In this document: piece by piece, positions 35,425 through 45,062 of the stretch | How the letters are laid out: every line of letters begins with the position of its first letter | Position numbering within the stretch: position 1 is the stretch's first letter | From: Aquimarina amphilecti | GTDB taxonomy: Bacteria; Bacteroidota; Bacteroidia; Flavobacteriales; Flavobacteriaceae | Direction of reading: 5' to 3' | Assembly: GCF_900109375.1 (NCBI RefSeq) | Contig: NZ_FOAB01000005.1 | Span: 248,001-312,000, forward strand | Length of the DNA stretch: 64,000 bases | Notes under the pieces: generated by a model | What the model was told of the DNA's origin: nothing | The model's database searches: none | Seen by the model: the letters and a program-made list of their open reading frames with translations, nothing else | Made by a program: the position numbers and the translations under genes

Positions 35425-36837
35425 ATGATATTACGAACAATCAAAAAAGAACTCTCTTTTTCAATTAGTAAAAAATGGTATCTATATATAATGGTGTTTT
35501 TAATTTTCTCTTGTCAATCTGATGATGACGCCACCATTCTTCCTGTGGAAGATCCAATGAATGGTTTTTGGATGTCAGAAGAAAAAGGATACATTTTAGA
35601 GTTGACTGATGATAATAACATTTTTTATAATGTAAATACAATAGGATGTTCCATTCAAGATGATGATTTTATTCCAGAAGATTACTTTGGATTACAACTA
35701 GAACTGTCTAACGAAAATGAGCTTGTAGCTTCTACAGATTTATCAGACTCAGAAATAGTATTTACTCGGTTATCAAGTCAAACTCCAAACTGTTTGCCTG
35801 ATCAGGTTTCCAGTACAGAAGATCCAAAAGTAAATTTTGATCATTTTTGGAATATTTTTAATGACCATTATGCTTTTTTTGATACTAGAAATGTAGACTG
35901 GTCTCAATATGAGGATTTAAGAGATCAAGTTACAGCGGATAATTTTTATGATGTTTTAGAAGAGCTTGTTGTTTTATTAGAAGATGCCCACGTAAGTGTC
36001 TATGATGAAGATAATGATATTGAAATTAACTCAGGAGAACCAAAATTACTAGAAAGATTAAATGCTAACCTAACTGGAGAGTTGATAATAGAGAGTGAAG
36101 ACGATTATTTTAACCTTGTTGATCAAAAAGTAACCACAATCGTCACGGAGTATTTAAAAGGAAATTTCGAAATAGATGATAGTGAGAACATATTATGGGG
36201 ATTGATCGATGATACTGTTGGATATATTGTTATTGGAACTATGGAAGGATACGGAACAAATTTCAGTAATGAGTTATCAACATTAAATACTGTATTAGAC
36301 ACTATAATGAACGACCTAAGAGAATCAGGAGTTTCTAAGCTGATTATTGATATACGATTTAATGATGGGGGTTATGATACTGCCGCTTTAGATATGGTAT
36401 CCCGTTTTATGGATCAGGAACGGATTTCATATTTTAAGAAAGCTAGGTTAGGAGATAGCTTTACGGAGAATAAGTCTTTCTCTGTAGGACCAAAAGGGGA
36501 CTTTCAGTTTACAGATGATATTATAGTACTAACGAGCCCTTATAGTGTAAGTGCAGCTGAACTCTTTGCGTTATGCGTAAAAGACTTGCCATATGTAACT
36601 ATAGTAGGAGAAAATACAGCAGGTGCTTTCTCTACTATTCTTACTCATATATTACCTAATGGAGCAGAAGTAGGATTATCTAATGAAGTATATAGTGATG
36701 CGCAAGGAGAAGTTTTTGAAGCAGTTGGAATTGGTCCCGAAAATCAAGAAAACAGGATGCCATTTTTATCAACTCTAGACTTTCAAGAAGAAAAAGATGG
36801 TGGAATAGAACGCGCTTTAGAATTACTAAATAATTAA
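35425..36837 (+). CDS. S41-family (C-terminal processing-like) peptidase lipoprotein
   Basis: A 470-residue predicted surface lipoprotein: signal and lipobox LIFSC with Cys30, followed by QSDDD. Residues about 130-460 form the S41 tail-specific-protease fold (FDHFWNIFNDHYAFFDTRNVDW, LEDAHVSVYDED, VGYIVIGTMEGYG, KLIIDIRFNDGGYD). The nucleophile region is LTSPYSVSAAELFAL, with Ser at about residue 376. There is no clear PDZ domain, unlike classical CtpA. A terminator follows. Substrate unknown. Confidence 0.83.
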   Translation: MILRTIKKELSFSISKKWYLYIMVFLIFSCQSDDDATILPVEDPMNGFWMSEEKGYILELTDDNNIFYNVNTIGCSIQDDDFIPEDYFGLQLELSNENELVASTDLSDSEIVFTRLSSQTPNCLPDQVSSTEDPKVNFDHFWNIFNDHYAFFDTRNVDWSQYEDLRDQVTADNFYDVLEELVVLLEDAHVSVYDEDNDIEINSGEPKLLERLNANLTGELIIESEDDYFNLVDQKVTTIVTEYLKGNFEIDDSENILWGLIDDTVGYIVIGTMEGYGTNFSNELSTLNTVLDTIMNDLRESGVSKLIIDIRFNDGGYDTAALDMVSRFMDQERISYFKKARLGDSFTENKSFSVGPKGDFQFTDDIIVLTSPYSVSAAELFALCVKDLPYVTIVGENTAGAFSTILTHILPNGAEVGLSNEVYSDAQGEVFEAVGIGPENQENRMPFLSTLDFQEEKDGGIERALELLNN

Positions 36838-36889
36838 TAAGACACTTAATGAAAAGATTATTTTAGATAGAAGATTATTAATAATAGTA

Positions 36890-36919
36890 AAGCCAGTTAT
36901 CAAAATAACTGGCTTTTTT
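36890..36919 (+). terminator. Terminator after the S41 peptidase gene
   Basis: AAGCCAGTTAT, loop CAAA, ATAACTGGCTT, then TTTT: an 11-bp perfect stem. As it lies between convergent genes it may serve both. Confidence 0.85.
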
Positions 36920-37001
36920 GTAGTTAAAGTAAAATACTCGATTTTATTTAAAACTACTTCGAAATCTATGTTTTACTATTTATAGATAGTAGTACTATTG
37001 A

Positions 37002-37868
37002 TTATTGCAATTGTATACCAAATGCTTCGTCAAACCCTTGCTCAATGAAGTCATTAATCGTTTGGTCGTGGTCTCCGGAACCTGTGATTATGTTTGTGTT
37101 TTTAGACTGTAGAAGTTCAATTTCTGAAGTTGTAAGTCTACCAACTGCTTGATCTACTTCTCCGTATACGTAGGTAATGCTAGATAAGTCATCAAAAGAA
37201 TCAAGAAGTTCAGTGTATCTATTCATTGCAAATCCGGCAGCTAATCGGTTTAAATTTCTATCGATAACATCCATTTCTGGTTCTTGATCCGGAATTGGAT
37301 TAGTTCCGTTTTCGAAATACCCAGCCCTTCCTTCAGAAAAAGCTTCCCACATAACAGTTTCCATATCTAATCTACCTGCCATAATCAAATACTTATCTGC
37401 TACATCTATCCCTTTCTTTGCGATAAGATCTTGTGTCACGAAAGCTCCAAATGAAATTCCTAATACATAGACTGTTCTGCCTTGATTTTTAAAATAATTG
37501 ACAACCTTGTACAGCATTTCCACACTTTCTGAGTTAAAGTTAATTGCTTGATTAAATGTGATATCATCATTTTCAAATGGGTTTGGGTTTAATGTTTGTG
37601 CTTGGTGCACGTTTACAGCTAAAAGGTCGGTAGTATCAAAAGTTTGAAAAATTTCGTCTACTTCATCTGTACTAAGTGCTGTATCAGGACCACTTTGCAC
37701 ATTGATCAGAACGATAGGAGCATCTTCATCACCTTTAAAATAAATTAAATCCTTAATTTCTTGTGATATTTCAAGAGGTTCATCAATAACGATATCATCA
37801 TCAGAGTCGCAGCTTATGAAAAATAATGATAAAATAAGGACTGTTGTGTACATGCGGTAATGTTTCAT
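37002..37868 (-). CDS. Alpha/beta-hydrolase-fold lipoprotein
   Basis: A 288-residue lipoprotein: signal ending LFFISC with Cys20, then DSDDD. The hydrolase triad is recognisable: nucleophile elbow VLGISFGAF with Ser139, an acid candidate in VYGEVDQAVG, and the catalytic His in GSGDHDQTI near the C-terminus. Substrate unknown. It may be the distal gene of the DUF4249 operon upstream (156-bp gap, same strand) or separately transcribed. Confidence 0.65.
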   Translation of the reverse strand: MKHYRMYTTVLILSLFFISCDSDDDIVIDEPLEISQEIKDLIYFKGDEDAPIVLINVQSGPDTALSTDEVDEIFQTFDTTDLLAVNVHQAQTLNPNPFENDDITFNQAINFNSESVEMLYKVVNYFKNQGRTVYVLGISFGAFVTQDLIAKKGIDVADKYLIMAGRLDMETVMWEAFSEGRAGYFENGTNPIPDQEPEMDVIDRNLNRLAAGFAMNRYTELLDSFDDLSSITYVYGEVDQAVGRLTTSEIELLQSKNTNIITGSGDHDQTINDFIEQGFDEAFGIQLQ

Positions 37869-38024
37869 AATAATTTAATTTTTGAATTGTTTGTAATAAT
37901 CTGATAGGGTACACCTCCATTAAGGTAACCTCCTAAAATGTTGTAATTAATTAAAATCAAAGTATAGGATCAGGATAGGTTATTATCTTGATTTACTTAT
38001 TAAAAAAGTATACTTGGTAGCTGC

Positions 38025-38828
38025 TTAGAAATCTATGGTAATAGGAGTTAATCCTGCTACACCAAAATTACCTAGTACCAAATCATTTGTTGTCATATTG
38101 GAGATATTACCAACTAGGTTGACAGGTAAAAACAAAGAGGATACTTCTGGTTCATTTCCTTGATTACTAATGACATTGCTATAAAACTGAAACGTAGTGA
38201 AGTTAATGTTACTGATGTTTACATTTAATGTTTCACCTTCGTTCATACCAGTTATAACAAGAATTTTTTCTTCCTCTTCATTGAAGATTCTGTCATTGGA
38301 TACGATCAATTCATCAGAAATTAATGTACCATCTTTAAGGATTTCTAACTGAATTAAATAGAAATTTTGTACATCAATTGGACCGGTAAAAGTAATTCGA
38401 ATGCTATCATCGGTCTTTTCCATATCCGTAATAGGAATAGGGGATCTTAAAATTTCCTCTTCTGATATAAGTACAGTTTGGTCTTGTAATATGGCTTCTA
38501 TCCAATACGTATTGCCTATAATAGGAGTAATCATTTCTGAAGTAGTATACGTTCCATTATTTACTGTAAAAGAATCCGAAACCAATGATACATCATCAGA
38601 TGAATCTTTCATAAATAAGGATATTTGAGCATCATTTACAGGATTAAAGGTCGTGTCGGTTACTGGAACGGTTTTTTGAACCTGAACTGAAACAAATCCC
38701 ACTTCATTAGTCAATAATCCTGAGATAAATATCTGCTCTTTAAACTCAAAATCCTGACTAATATTCTCAACACAACTTATTAATGTGAATAATGAAATGA
38801 ATGTTATATATATATATAGTTTCTTCAT
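38025..38828 (-). CDS. DUF4249-family lipoprotein
   Basis: A partner lipoprotein of TonB receptors in Bacteroidota, 267 aa. The start at 38828 (MKKLYIYITFISLFTLISC) gives a perfect lipoprotein signal with Cys19 and lies 4 bp after the receptor stop; the longer frame from 38876 would overlap that gene. The N-terminal QEFKEQIFISGLLTNE-like segment (QDFEFKEQIFISGLLTNEVG) and SVQVQKTVPVTDTTFNPVND fit the family. It is translated directly after the TonB receptor and probably lids or feeds it. Confidence 0.8.
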   Translation of the reverse strand: MKKLYIYITFISLFTLISCVENISQDFEFKEQIFISGLLTNEVGFVSVQVQKTVPVTDTTFNPVNDAQISLFMKDSSDDVSLVSDSFTVNNGTYTTSEMITPIIGNTYWIEAILQDQTVLISEEEILRSPIPITDMEKTDDSIRITFTGPIDVQNFYLIQLEILKDGTLISDELIVSNDRIFNEEEEKILVITGMNEGETLNVNISNINFTTFQFYSNVISNQGNEPEVSSLFLPVNLVGNISNMTTNDLVLGNFGVAGLTPITIDF

Positions 38829-38832
38829 GGTT

Positions 38833-41538
38833 CTAAAATTTAAAATTGTAGGAGATGAATGGAATTGGCGCGGCAATAAAAGAAATTTGAGATGTTTCTA
38901 ATTGGTTATTGTCAAAAACAGAATTAACTGAAAATGCGTTTTTACGACCATACACATTATATAAACCAAAATTCCAGCTTCCTTTCCAATTAGTTTTAGG
39001 GTTATCTCTAGGTGTATATGTAAACGAGATGTCCGCTCTATGTGTATTTGGGATTCTAAAAGCGTTTCTATCAGAATACGTAATGAATGCATCTCCGTCG
39101 ATAATCAACCTACCATTAGGCTCGGTGATGGGTCTTCCTGTTTGATAGGTGAAAAAAGCTCCAACTTCCCACTTTTTAGATAATTTATAATTTGCCGTAA
39201 GATTGAATATATGAGGTCTATCAAAATTCGAAGGGAAATAAGTATTTCTATTAATCTGTTCTGAGGAGAAATTGCTTTTTGTTTTCCGTTTTGATACAGA
39301 ATAGGTGTAGTTTACATTTCCGGTTAGTTTTCCTTTGTTTTTATGAGCAGCAAACTCTAGTCCATAAGAAAAACCTTTGGCGGCCACTAATTCAGTTTCT
39401 AAATTATCAAAGACTCCTAATCGAGCACCATTTTTATAGACTATTATATCATCAAATGTTTTGTAGTATCCCTCTATCGAAAAGTTATAATTTTGATCCT
39501 TGGTGTCATAGGCATATCCGGCAGAAAATTGATTTACTTTTAAGGGAGCAATATGCTCACCGGATGGTTTCCAACTATCGTTTGGTAATGTTATCGTTTG
39601 CCTATTGATGGAATGGATGTATTGAAAAATTCTATTATATCCTATTTTAAAAGCTTTTTGATCATTAATATCATATTTTAAAGATATGCGTGGTTCAAGT
39701 CCAAAATAAGTTTTAGATATCTCATTATTCTTTACACTTCTGTTTCCTATAATTGAGTTTTGTGTTTGCGGAAGATTAGGGTCGTAGATAGCAATGTTTT
39801 CTTCCCCAAAATTTGCAAACCAAGAATATCTTAAACCGGTCTGTAATGATAATTTATTCCATTGTTTTTGAATACTATAATAGGCTGCGAGTTCTAATGC
39901 TTTTTCTTTATCCAGAACTTGTTTACCTGCTGTACCGGTAATTTTGGGAACGAATTGATATAAGTTACCAGAAAGCCCAAATCGCATTTGGGTACTAGGG
40001 TTTAAATAATAAGTAAAATCAGGTTTAAAAATCCAATTCTCAATAGATCTCTCAACAGTTTCTTCAATGTTTTCCTCAATTTCTTCTTCCCGAAGATCTT
40101 CTCTTTGCCCTAATGAGAAATCATATTTACTGTAAATACCTGTTATATTAGAAAATAATCTATTTGAAAAAGTGTGATTCCATCGTATGGTAGCGGTAGT
40201 GTTTGTCCATCCTAGGTCCAAATCAGTATCAAATCCACCTTCTCCATTTTCTTCTTTTTGATTAAATTTTAAGACATCTGCAGCAAAAATACCTGAGACA
40301 TATAACCTATTATTTTTATTGATATTCCAGCTAAGTTTTGTGTTTAAATCATAAAAATGAAATTTATCGACAGCCTCGTTACCTCTAAATAATGGGAAAA
40401 ACACATCGAAATATGATCTTCTGCCAGAAGCTAAGAAACTGATTTTGTCTTTTTTAATAGGACCTTCTATTGTTAATTTAGAAAACAATAATCCCAATCC
40501 ACCTTCTCCTTTAATTCTCTTTAAACTTCCATTTTTTTGTCGAATTTCTAATACTGATGATGCTCTTCCTCCAAAACGAGCAGGAATTTCACCTTTATAT
40601 AATTTTAATATTTTAACTGCATCTGCATTGAAAATGGAAAATAACCCAAACAAATGAGAGGTGTTATACAAAGGTGCTTCGTCTAGTAGAATTAAATTTT
40701 GATCCACATTTCCACCTCTTACATTGAAACCACTGGTTCCTTCACCAATACTACTGATACCTGGTTGAGTTAAAACTGCTCGTGAAATATCTGGTTCTCC
40801 TAAAAGAGATGGTAATTTCTTAATCTCTGAAGCTGTTAAATTGGTAGTTCCTCCTAAAATTGGTGCTACCTGACTTTTGTTATTCTGATTTGTCTGTATT
40901 ATTACCTCGTCTAATTCATTTGAGGATGGCTTAAGCTCTATCTTTATGCTCAAATCATTGTTTAACTCAACATCTAAGGTTTTAGTGGAATAGCCTAAAT
41001 AAGAAATCTCCAAAAGATAGCCTCCTTTAGGTAACGTTATAGAATAAAAGCCATATTCATTGGTAAATATTCCGTTGTTATTATTTTTGATAATAATACT
41101 GGCACCTAAAAGTGTTTCGCCTGTATTTGCATCTCTAACAATCCCACTGATAGTATAATCATCATCTTGTTTTTTAGCTTTAGAAAGAATGATATGATTT
41201 TTTTTGATTTTATAAGAAACCGTAGTATCCTTAAAAAGCAAGACAAGAGTTTCGGCTATATCCTTCTTTATAACTCTGATACTGAAATTTTGATCTACAT
41301 CGATTACATCATTACTAAAGATGAAGGTATAAGATGTCTGTTCTTCAATTTTATTGATAATTGATTGTAACGAACTATTTTCTTCTTCTAGTGTAACACT
41401 GTTTTGAGAGAATCCATTGAATCCCAAGAGTTGAAAACAAAAGACCAGATAAAAAAAGAAGGATAATTTCATTAAAAAAAAGAGTTTTCCATAACTATTT
41501 TTTGGCCTTGGTATGGCCCCAAAATGGTATATTTTCAT
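38833..41538 (-). CDS. TonB-dependent receptor with signalling (STN) domain
   Basis: An outer-membrane transporter of 901 aa. Order: signal peptide (about 1-45), STN/secretin-TonB short domain (VTLEEENSSLQSIINKIEEQ, about 48-117) for talking to the anti-sigma factor, carboxypeptidase-like beta domain (YTISGIVRDANTGETLLGAS), plug (PSLLGEPDISRAVLTQPGIS, GFNVRGGNVDQNLILLDEAP), and a 22-strand barrel ending PFISYNFKF. It lies downstream of the ECF sigma and FecR genes on the same strand. Cargo unknown; STN plus FecIR shows the ligand induces its own uptake. Confidence 0.88.
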   Translation of the reverse strand: MKIYHFGAIPRPKNSYGKLFFLMKLSFFFYLVFCFQLLGFNGFSQNSVTLEEENSSLQSIINKIEEQTSYTFIFSNDVIDVDQNFSIRVIKKDIAETLVLLFKDTTVSYKIKKNHIILSKAKKQDDDYTISGIVRDANTGETLLGASIIIKNNNNGIFTNEYGFYSITLPKGGYLLEISYLGYSTKTLDVELNNDLSIKIELKPSSNELDEVIIQTNQNNKSQVAPILGGTTNLTASEIKKLPSLLGEPDISRAVLTQPGISSIGEGTSGFNVRGGNVDQNLILLDEAPLYNTSHLFGLFSIFNADAVKILKLYKGEIPARFGGRASSVLEIRQKNGSLKRIKGEGGLGLLFSKLTIEGPIKKDKISFLASGRRSYFDVFFPLFRGNEAVDKFHFYDLNTKLSWNINKNNRLYVSGIFAADVLKFNQKEENGEGGFDTDLDLGWTNTTATIRWNHTFSNRLFSNITGIYSKYDFSLGQREDLREEEIEENIEETVERSIENWIFKPDFTYYLNPSTQMRFGLSGNLYQFVPKITGTAGKQVLDKEKALELAAYYSIQKQWNKLSLQTGLRYSWFANFGEENIAIYDPNLPQTQNSIIGNRSVKNNEISKTYFGLEPRISLKYDINDQKAFKIGYNRIFQYIHSINRQTITLPNDSWKPSGEHIAPLKVNQFSAGYAYDTKDQNYNFSIEGYYKTFDDIIVYKNGARLGVFDNLETELVAAKGFSYGLEFAAHKNKGKLTGNVNYTYSVSKRKTKSNFSSEQINRNTYFPSNFDRPHIFNLTANYKLSKKWEVGAFFTYQTGRPITEPNGRLIIDGDAFITYSDRNAFRIPNTHRADISFTYTPRDNPKTNWKGSWNFGLYNVYGRKNAFSVNSVFDNNQLETSQISFIAAPIPFISYNFKF

Positions 41539-41625
41539 ACATTTGAATATTGTTAATTGATACTGATTTCGCGATTAGAATTTTTTAACTTTTATAGTGG
41601 GAAAATGCCAGTTTTCCCACTTTTT

Positions 41626-42591
41626 TTATTGTATTATCCACTCATTTGTTTTTGTATTTAATTGATATGTAAAGTCTTTTGAAATTTTTAATATCTCAAA
41701 GATTTCATCCATAGGAGTTGTGTTTTCAAAAGTTCCAGTGAATTTAGTAGTTGAAATATTTTCATTTTTAAAGCGTATTGGTATACCAAATTGAGCCTTT
41801 AAATCGATTGCTATTTCTCTAAAGGTTTTGTTTTCGAATTGTATTTTTCCTTCTTTCCACGCAATATTGGATTCATTAGAATCCATATTCGATTTCAATA
41901 CTTCTTTAGTTTTCTTATAGAAAGTTACTTTTTGATTTGGGATTAGAATTATCCTTTTTTCAAACTGCTTGTCAGAAGTAACGGCCACTTTTCCAGTTAG
42001 TAATTTTGTTTCAGTAGTAGCACTATCTGTATATGATTTTACATTAAAACTGGTACCTAATGCTTTTACTGTAATATGATCGGCTGTAGTTACGGTAAAC
42101 GGGTGTAACGTATCTTTTGCAACTTCAAAAAATGCTTCTCCTTCCAGATATAAAGTTCTTGGAGTTTCTGAATTATAAGATAAATTACTAGAACCATTTA
42201 ACCATACTTTGGAACCATCTAATAGTTGAATAGTTTTTTGTTCACCAAAAGTTGTCTGCACGACTATTTGATTCTTATTGGAAGATTCGTTATTGTAGAA
42301 ATAAATCCCAGAAATGAGTATTACAAAGATTGCTGCATATTTTAGCATTTCTTTCCAAACAAATCTTTTTGGTTTTACTGTGCTGAAAAAACGTTTTTTT
42401 GCTTGTTCGACAGAAGGGTATTTCTCAAAAGTATGCCCATGAATAGCAGTTATTTTAGTAAATAAGCCTTCATCAAAATCTGGAGAATCTATCCATCTTT
42501 CTACTTTTAAGATAGTATTATCATCAGCAGTTTTGGAAATATATTCCCAAAGTTCATTTTCTGTAATTTTAAATTGCTCCATACCTAACAA
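41626..42591 (-). CDS. FecR-type anti-sigma factor
   Basis: A 321-residue inner-membrane protein: cytoplasmic N-terminus (ELWEYISKTADDNTILKVER), one transmembrane helix at about 86-101 (AAIFVILISGIYFYN), a periplasmic FecR domain (QTTFGEQKTIQLLDGSKVWL; LYLEGEAFFEVAKDT) and a C-terminal DUF4974 module (ENKTFREIAIDLKAQFGIPI). It passes the signal from the STN domain of the adjacent receptor to the sigma factor. The ATG three codons in is an alternative start. Confidence 0.9.
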   Translation of the reverse strand: MLGMEQFKITENELWEYISKTADDNTILKVERWIDSPDFDEGLFTKITAIHGHTFEKYPSVEQAKKRFFSTVKPKRFVWKEMLKYAAIFVILISGIYFYNNESSNKNQIVVQTTFGEQKTIQLLDGSKVWLNGSSNLSYNSETPRTLYLEGEAFFEVAKDTLHPFTVTTADHITVKALGTSFNVKSYTDSATTETKLLTGKVAVTSDKQFEKRIILIPNQKVTFYKKTKEVLKSNMDSNESNIAWKEGKIQFENKTFREIAIDLKAQFGIPIRFKNENISTTKFTGTFENTTPMDEIFEILKISKDFTYQLNTKTNEWIIQ

Positions 42592-42654
42592 GGTGTTAAT
42601 TACTTATAAGACGTATGTGAAGCAAGACTACCCTATTGAAAATCTATGTTTTTT

Positions 42655-43173
42655 TTAAAAATAATCTTTTAAGCCTTTCTTAAATGCTGTTAAGGCCTTT
42701 GAAATATGGAGTTCTACGGTTTTTATAGAAATGTCTTTTTTTTTGGAAATTTCTTTATAGGTTAACCCTTTATCTCTAGATAACTTGAAGATATCTGTTG
42801 TTTTTTTCTCTAGTGTAGTATATATATCTTCAATACGTTCTATTAATTCCCATTGTTTATCGATCTGAGTTTCAACACTTGTATTGAGGGCATATATATT
42901 TGTGTGTTTCTCTCTAGTTTGCTTTTTTCTATAAGCATCGATAATTTTATTTTTGAGTGTAGTAATTAAAAATGATTCTATAGAACGTTCCGATTGGTTA
43001 ATATGCTCGAAGTTTTCCCAGAGTTTGATAAATGTTTCTTGAACTAGTTCTTCGGAAAGTTCGGTTTCTTTTAAAACTTTTAGGGCATAATTGTATAATC
43101 TCTTATAATGTCTATCAAACAAATTAGAGAATTTAGCTTCTTTGGTAGAATCAGATGTAGTTTTTTTATTCAA
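42655..43173 (-). CDS. ECF sigma factor (FecI-like)
   Basis: A 172-residue RNA polymerase sigma-70 factor of the ECF class: region 2 (FDRHYKRLYNYALKVLKETE, SEELVQETFIKLWENF) and region 4 (KGLTYKEISKKKDISIKTVE, then LHISKALTAFKKGL). It starts a cascade with FecR and the TonB receptor downstream. Its promoter must lie in the 43174-43450 gap. Confidence 0.9.
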   Translation of the reverse strand: MNKKTTSDSTKEAKFSNLFDRHYKRLYNYALKVLKETELSEELVQETFIKLWENFEHINQSERSIESFLITTLKNKIIDAYRKKQTREKHTNIYALNTSVETQIDKQWELIERIEDIYTTLEKKTTDIFKLSRDKGLTYKEISKKKDISIKTVELHISKALTAFKKGLKDYF

Positions 43174-43453
43174 ATAATTTAATAAAGATATATTGCTAAA
43201 TTATATAAAAAAACGTTTTAAAATAATTACTGTTGCACTTTACTCTTTGTTGATGATTTTTTTTAATAATGAAAAGTATAATAGATAGTAGTTAAAAGAG
43301 TTTTATAAAGTTTTAGTGTGTGTGATTTTGATAATAAGTATTTTAGAGTGGGTGTATAGGTTGCAACCTTTGTGTTAAAAACCGTGATATATTCTTAAAT
43401 AAATTTTAAAGAGATGTTATTTAAAAATTAAATAGTTGTGAAAGATCATTCGA
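43174..43453. other. Divergent intergenic region with palindrome
   Basis: Spacer between the sigma gene (minus) and the siderophore operon (plus). It holds a perfect 12-bp palindrome AGGTTGCAACCT at 43358-43369, followed on the plus strand by TTTGTG and, 18 bp after the palindrome, CCGTGATA. GCAACC...CGT resembles ECF-type promoters of Bacteroidota as I know them; unproven here. Confidence 0.4.
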
Positions 43454-43480
43454 CGTCTTTTTTTATCCAAAATACGTCAT
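43454..43480 (+). promoter_or_regulatory. Direct-repeat operator of the siderophore operon (AraC-type)
   Basis: A 27-bp element: CGTC, seven T, ATCC, AAAATA, CGTCAT. It matches 25 of 27 positions of the element at 54684-54710. The two CGTC copies are 21 bp apart (two helical turns), as expected for the two half-sites of an AraC-family activator. It ends 21 bp before the -7 box, the position of a class II activator site. Confidence 0.7.
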
Positions 43481-43498
43481 AAATATACTTTTGTTTGC

Positions 43499-43525
43499 GT
43501 CTAAATTTGCAAAGCTTATTTAGAC
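43499..43525 (+). promoter_or_regulatory. Siderophore operon -7 box and overlapping palindrome
   Basis: TAAATTTG (43502-43509) is a perfect TAnnTTTG -7 element. It is embedded in an inverted repeat GTCTAAAT (43499-43506) and ATTTAGAC (43518-43525). ATTTAGAC also occurs at the same place relative to the -7 box at 54751. A repressor, probably iron-responsive, bound here would block initiation. Confidence 0.55.
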
Positions 43526-43539
43526 CAAATAAAAATAAT

Positions 43540-45048
43540 ATGCTCCTCGACACACAAGCAAACCTAGTCTTAGATCAAAAAGTTGATCATTTTTTCGATA
43601 CTCAATCCAAATATACATATGAAGAATATATTCATAAAGCATTACAATATGTGATGTCTTATTTGGATAGAGATCATTTTTATCCTGGAGAAGTATGTGA
43701 TTTTGAAGAAAAGAAACAATTACTAACTCCTAATCATGATGAAACACTATCGTTACATGATACTCTTGAAGAAATCAAAGAGTTGTATCTGGATCATACG
43801 ATTGCATTCCATAATCCAAACTATGTAGCTCATCTTAATTGTCCTGTTTTACTTCCTGCCTTAGTCGGTGATTTGATTGCTTCATCTGTAAACACAGCAG
43901 TAGAAACTTGGGATCAAAGTATTTCTGCAACCTATATCGAGCAAGAAATGATTCGTTGGATATGTAATAAAATGAATTTGCCATCAACCGCTGACGGAGT
44001 TTTTACTAGTGGAGGAACACAATCTAATTTTATGGCATTGCTATTGGCCAGAGATGATTACGCTTTTAAACATTTTGGGTTAAACCTGAAGGAGAATGGT
44101 TGGTCAGATGTAGTATCTAAATTTCGTTTTTTCTGTTCGGATAAAGCCCATTTTAGTATTAGAAAAAATGCTGCACTTATGGGTATGGGGTACAATTCTG
44201 TAATTCCTGTGGAAACGGATGAAAAGATGAAAATGAAGGTAGGCGCATTGGTACAGGCCATAGAAAAAGAAAAACAAATCGGAAATATACCGATCGCCAT
44301 TGTTGCAACTGCCGGTACCACCGATTTTGGTAGTTTCGATCCCCTAGATACCATAGCAAAAATTGCCAAAGAATATAATATCTGGTTTCATGTAGATGGG
44401 GCTTACGGAGGTAGTTATGTGTTAACGGATACGCATCGTCACCTTTTAAGTGGTATTAAAGAAGCAGACTCTGTTACTATTGATTTTCATAAAACGATGT
44501 TTCAGCCTGTTTGTTCAAGTGCTTTTCTAGTAAAAGATACGGAACACTTTAAATACATCTCCTATTATGCGGATTATCTAAATCCATTAGAACATAGGGA
44601 TGAAGATTGTCCTAATCTTATTGAAAAATCAATCCAGACTACTAGAAGATTTGATGCTCTTAAACTCTGGTTTACCCTAAAGATGACTGGCGAAAAAAAT
44701 ATAAGCGCATTCCTGGAAAAAGTACATTACCTAGCTTTAGATCTTTATTATAATATCAAAGATGACGTCTTTTTTGAATTAGCTCATAAACCAGAATTAA
44801 GCACATTAGTTTTTCGATTTAAAGCTCCAGGAATAGTATCAGATGTACTACATGATAACATAAATCTACATATTAAAAACACTTTATTTAAATCCGGTCA
44901 AGCTTCCGTAGCTAGTACTAAATTTAATGGAAAAACCTACCTGAAATTTACGTTATTAAATCCTAAGAGTACTATTGATGATTTGTTAAATATCATCCAA
45001 ATGATAAAAGAAACAGGGAAAACGTATGACACCAATAATCAGCATTAA
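43540..45048 (+). CDS. PLP-dependent diamine-forming decarboxylase (siderophore pathway)
   Basis: Group II pyridoxal-phosphate decarboxylase, 502 aa from the ATG at 43540 (MLLDTQANLVLDQK); the frame extends to a TTG at 43495, but that would lie inside the promoter palindrome. PLP motifs are visible: GGTQSNFMALLLARD, ATAGTTDFGSFDPLD, the Asp of WFHVDGAYGGSY, and the Schiff-base lysine in TIDFHKTMFQPVCSSAF. Homologues (DesA and relatives) convert lysine or ornithine to cadaverine or putrescine in hydroxamate siderophore synthesis; diaminobutyrate decarboxylases are also close. As first gene of the cluster it should supply the diamine that the next enzyme hydroxylates. Confidence 0.87.
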   Translation: MLLDTQANLVLDQKVDHFFDTQSKYTYEEYIHKALQYVMSYLDRDHFYPGEVCDFEEKKQLLTPNHDETLSLHDTLEEIKELYLDHTIAFHNPNYVAHLNCPVLLPALVGDLIASSVNTAVETWDQSISATYIEQEMIRWICNKMNLPSTADGVFTSGGTQSNFMALLLARDDYAFKHFGLNLKENGWSDVVSKFRFFCSDKAHFSIRKNAALMGMGYNSVIPVETDEKMKMKVGALVQAIEKEKQIGNIPIAIVATAGTTDFGSFDPLDTIAKIAKEYNIWFHVDGAYGGSYVLTDTHRHLLSGIKEADSVTIDFHKTMFQPVCSSAFLVKDTEHFKYISYYADYLNPLEHRDEDCPNLIEKSIQTTRRFDALKLWFTLKMTGEKNISAFLEKVHYLALDLYYNIKDDVFFELAHKPELSTLVFRFKAPGIVSDVLHDNINLHIKNTLFKSGQASVASTKFNGKTYLKFTLLNPKSTIDDLLNIIQMIKETGKTYDTNNQH

Positions 45049-45062
45049 AAAAGGAAAGTATT

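Noticed and set aside
38829..38876. Longer N-terminus for the DUF4249 protein
   Set aside because: It would overlap the receptor gene and place a non-signal sequence before a perfect lipoprotein signal peptide.
39279..39608. 109-codon plus-strand frame inside the TonB receptor gene
   Set aside because: Antisense shadow of the receptor; no recognisable features.
43495..43539. TTG start giving a 517-residue decarboxylase
   Set aside because: The 15 extra codons overlap the -7 box and palindrome; the ATG at 43540 matches the normal N-terminus.
44058..44369. 103-codon minus-strand frame inside the decarboxylase gene
   Set aside because: Antisense shadow of conserved PLP motifs.
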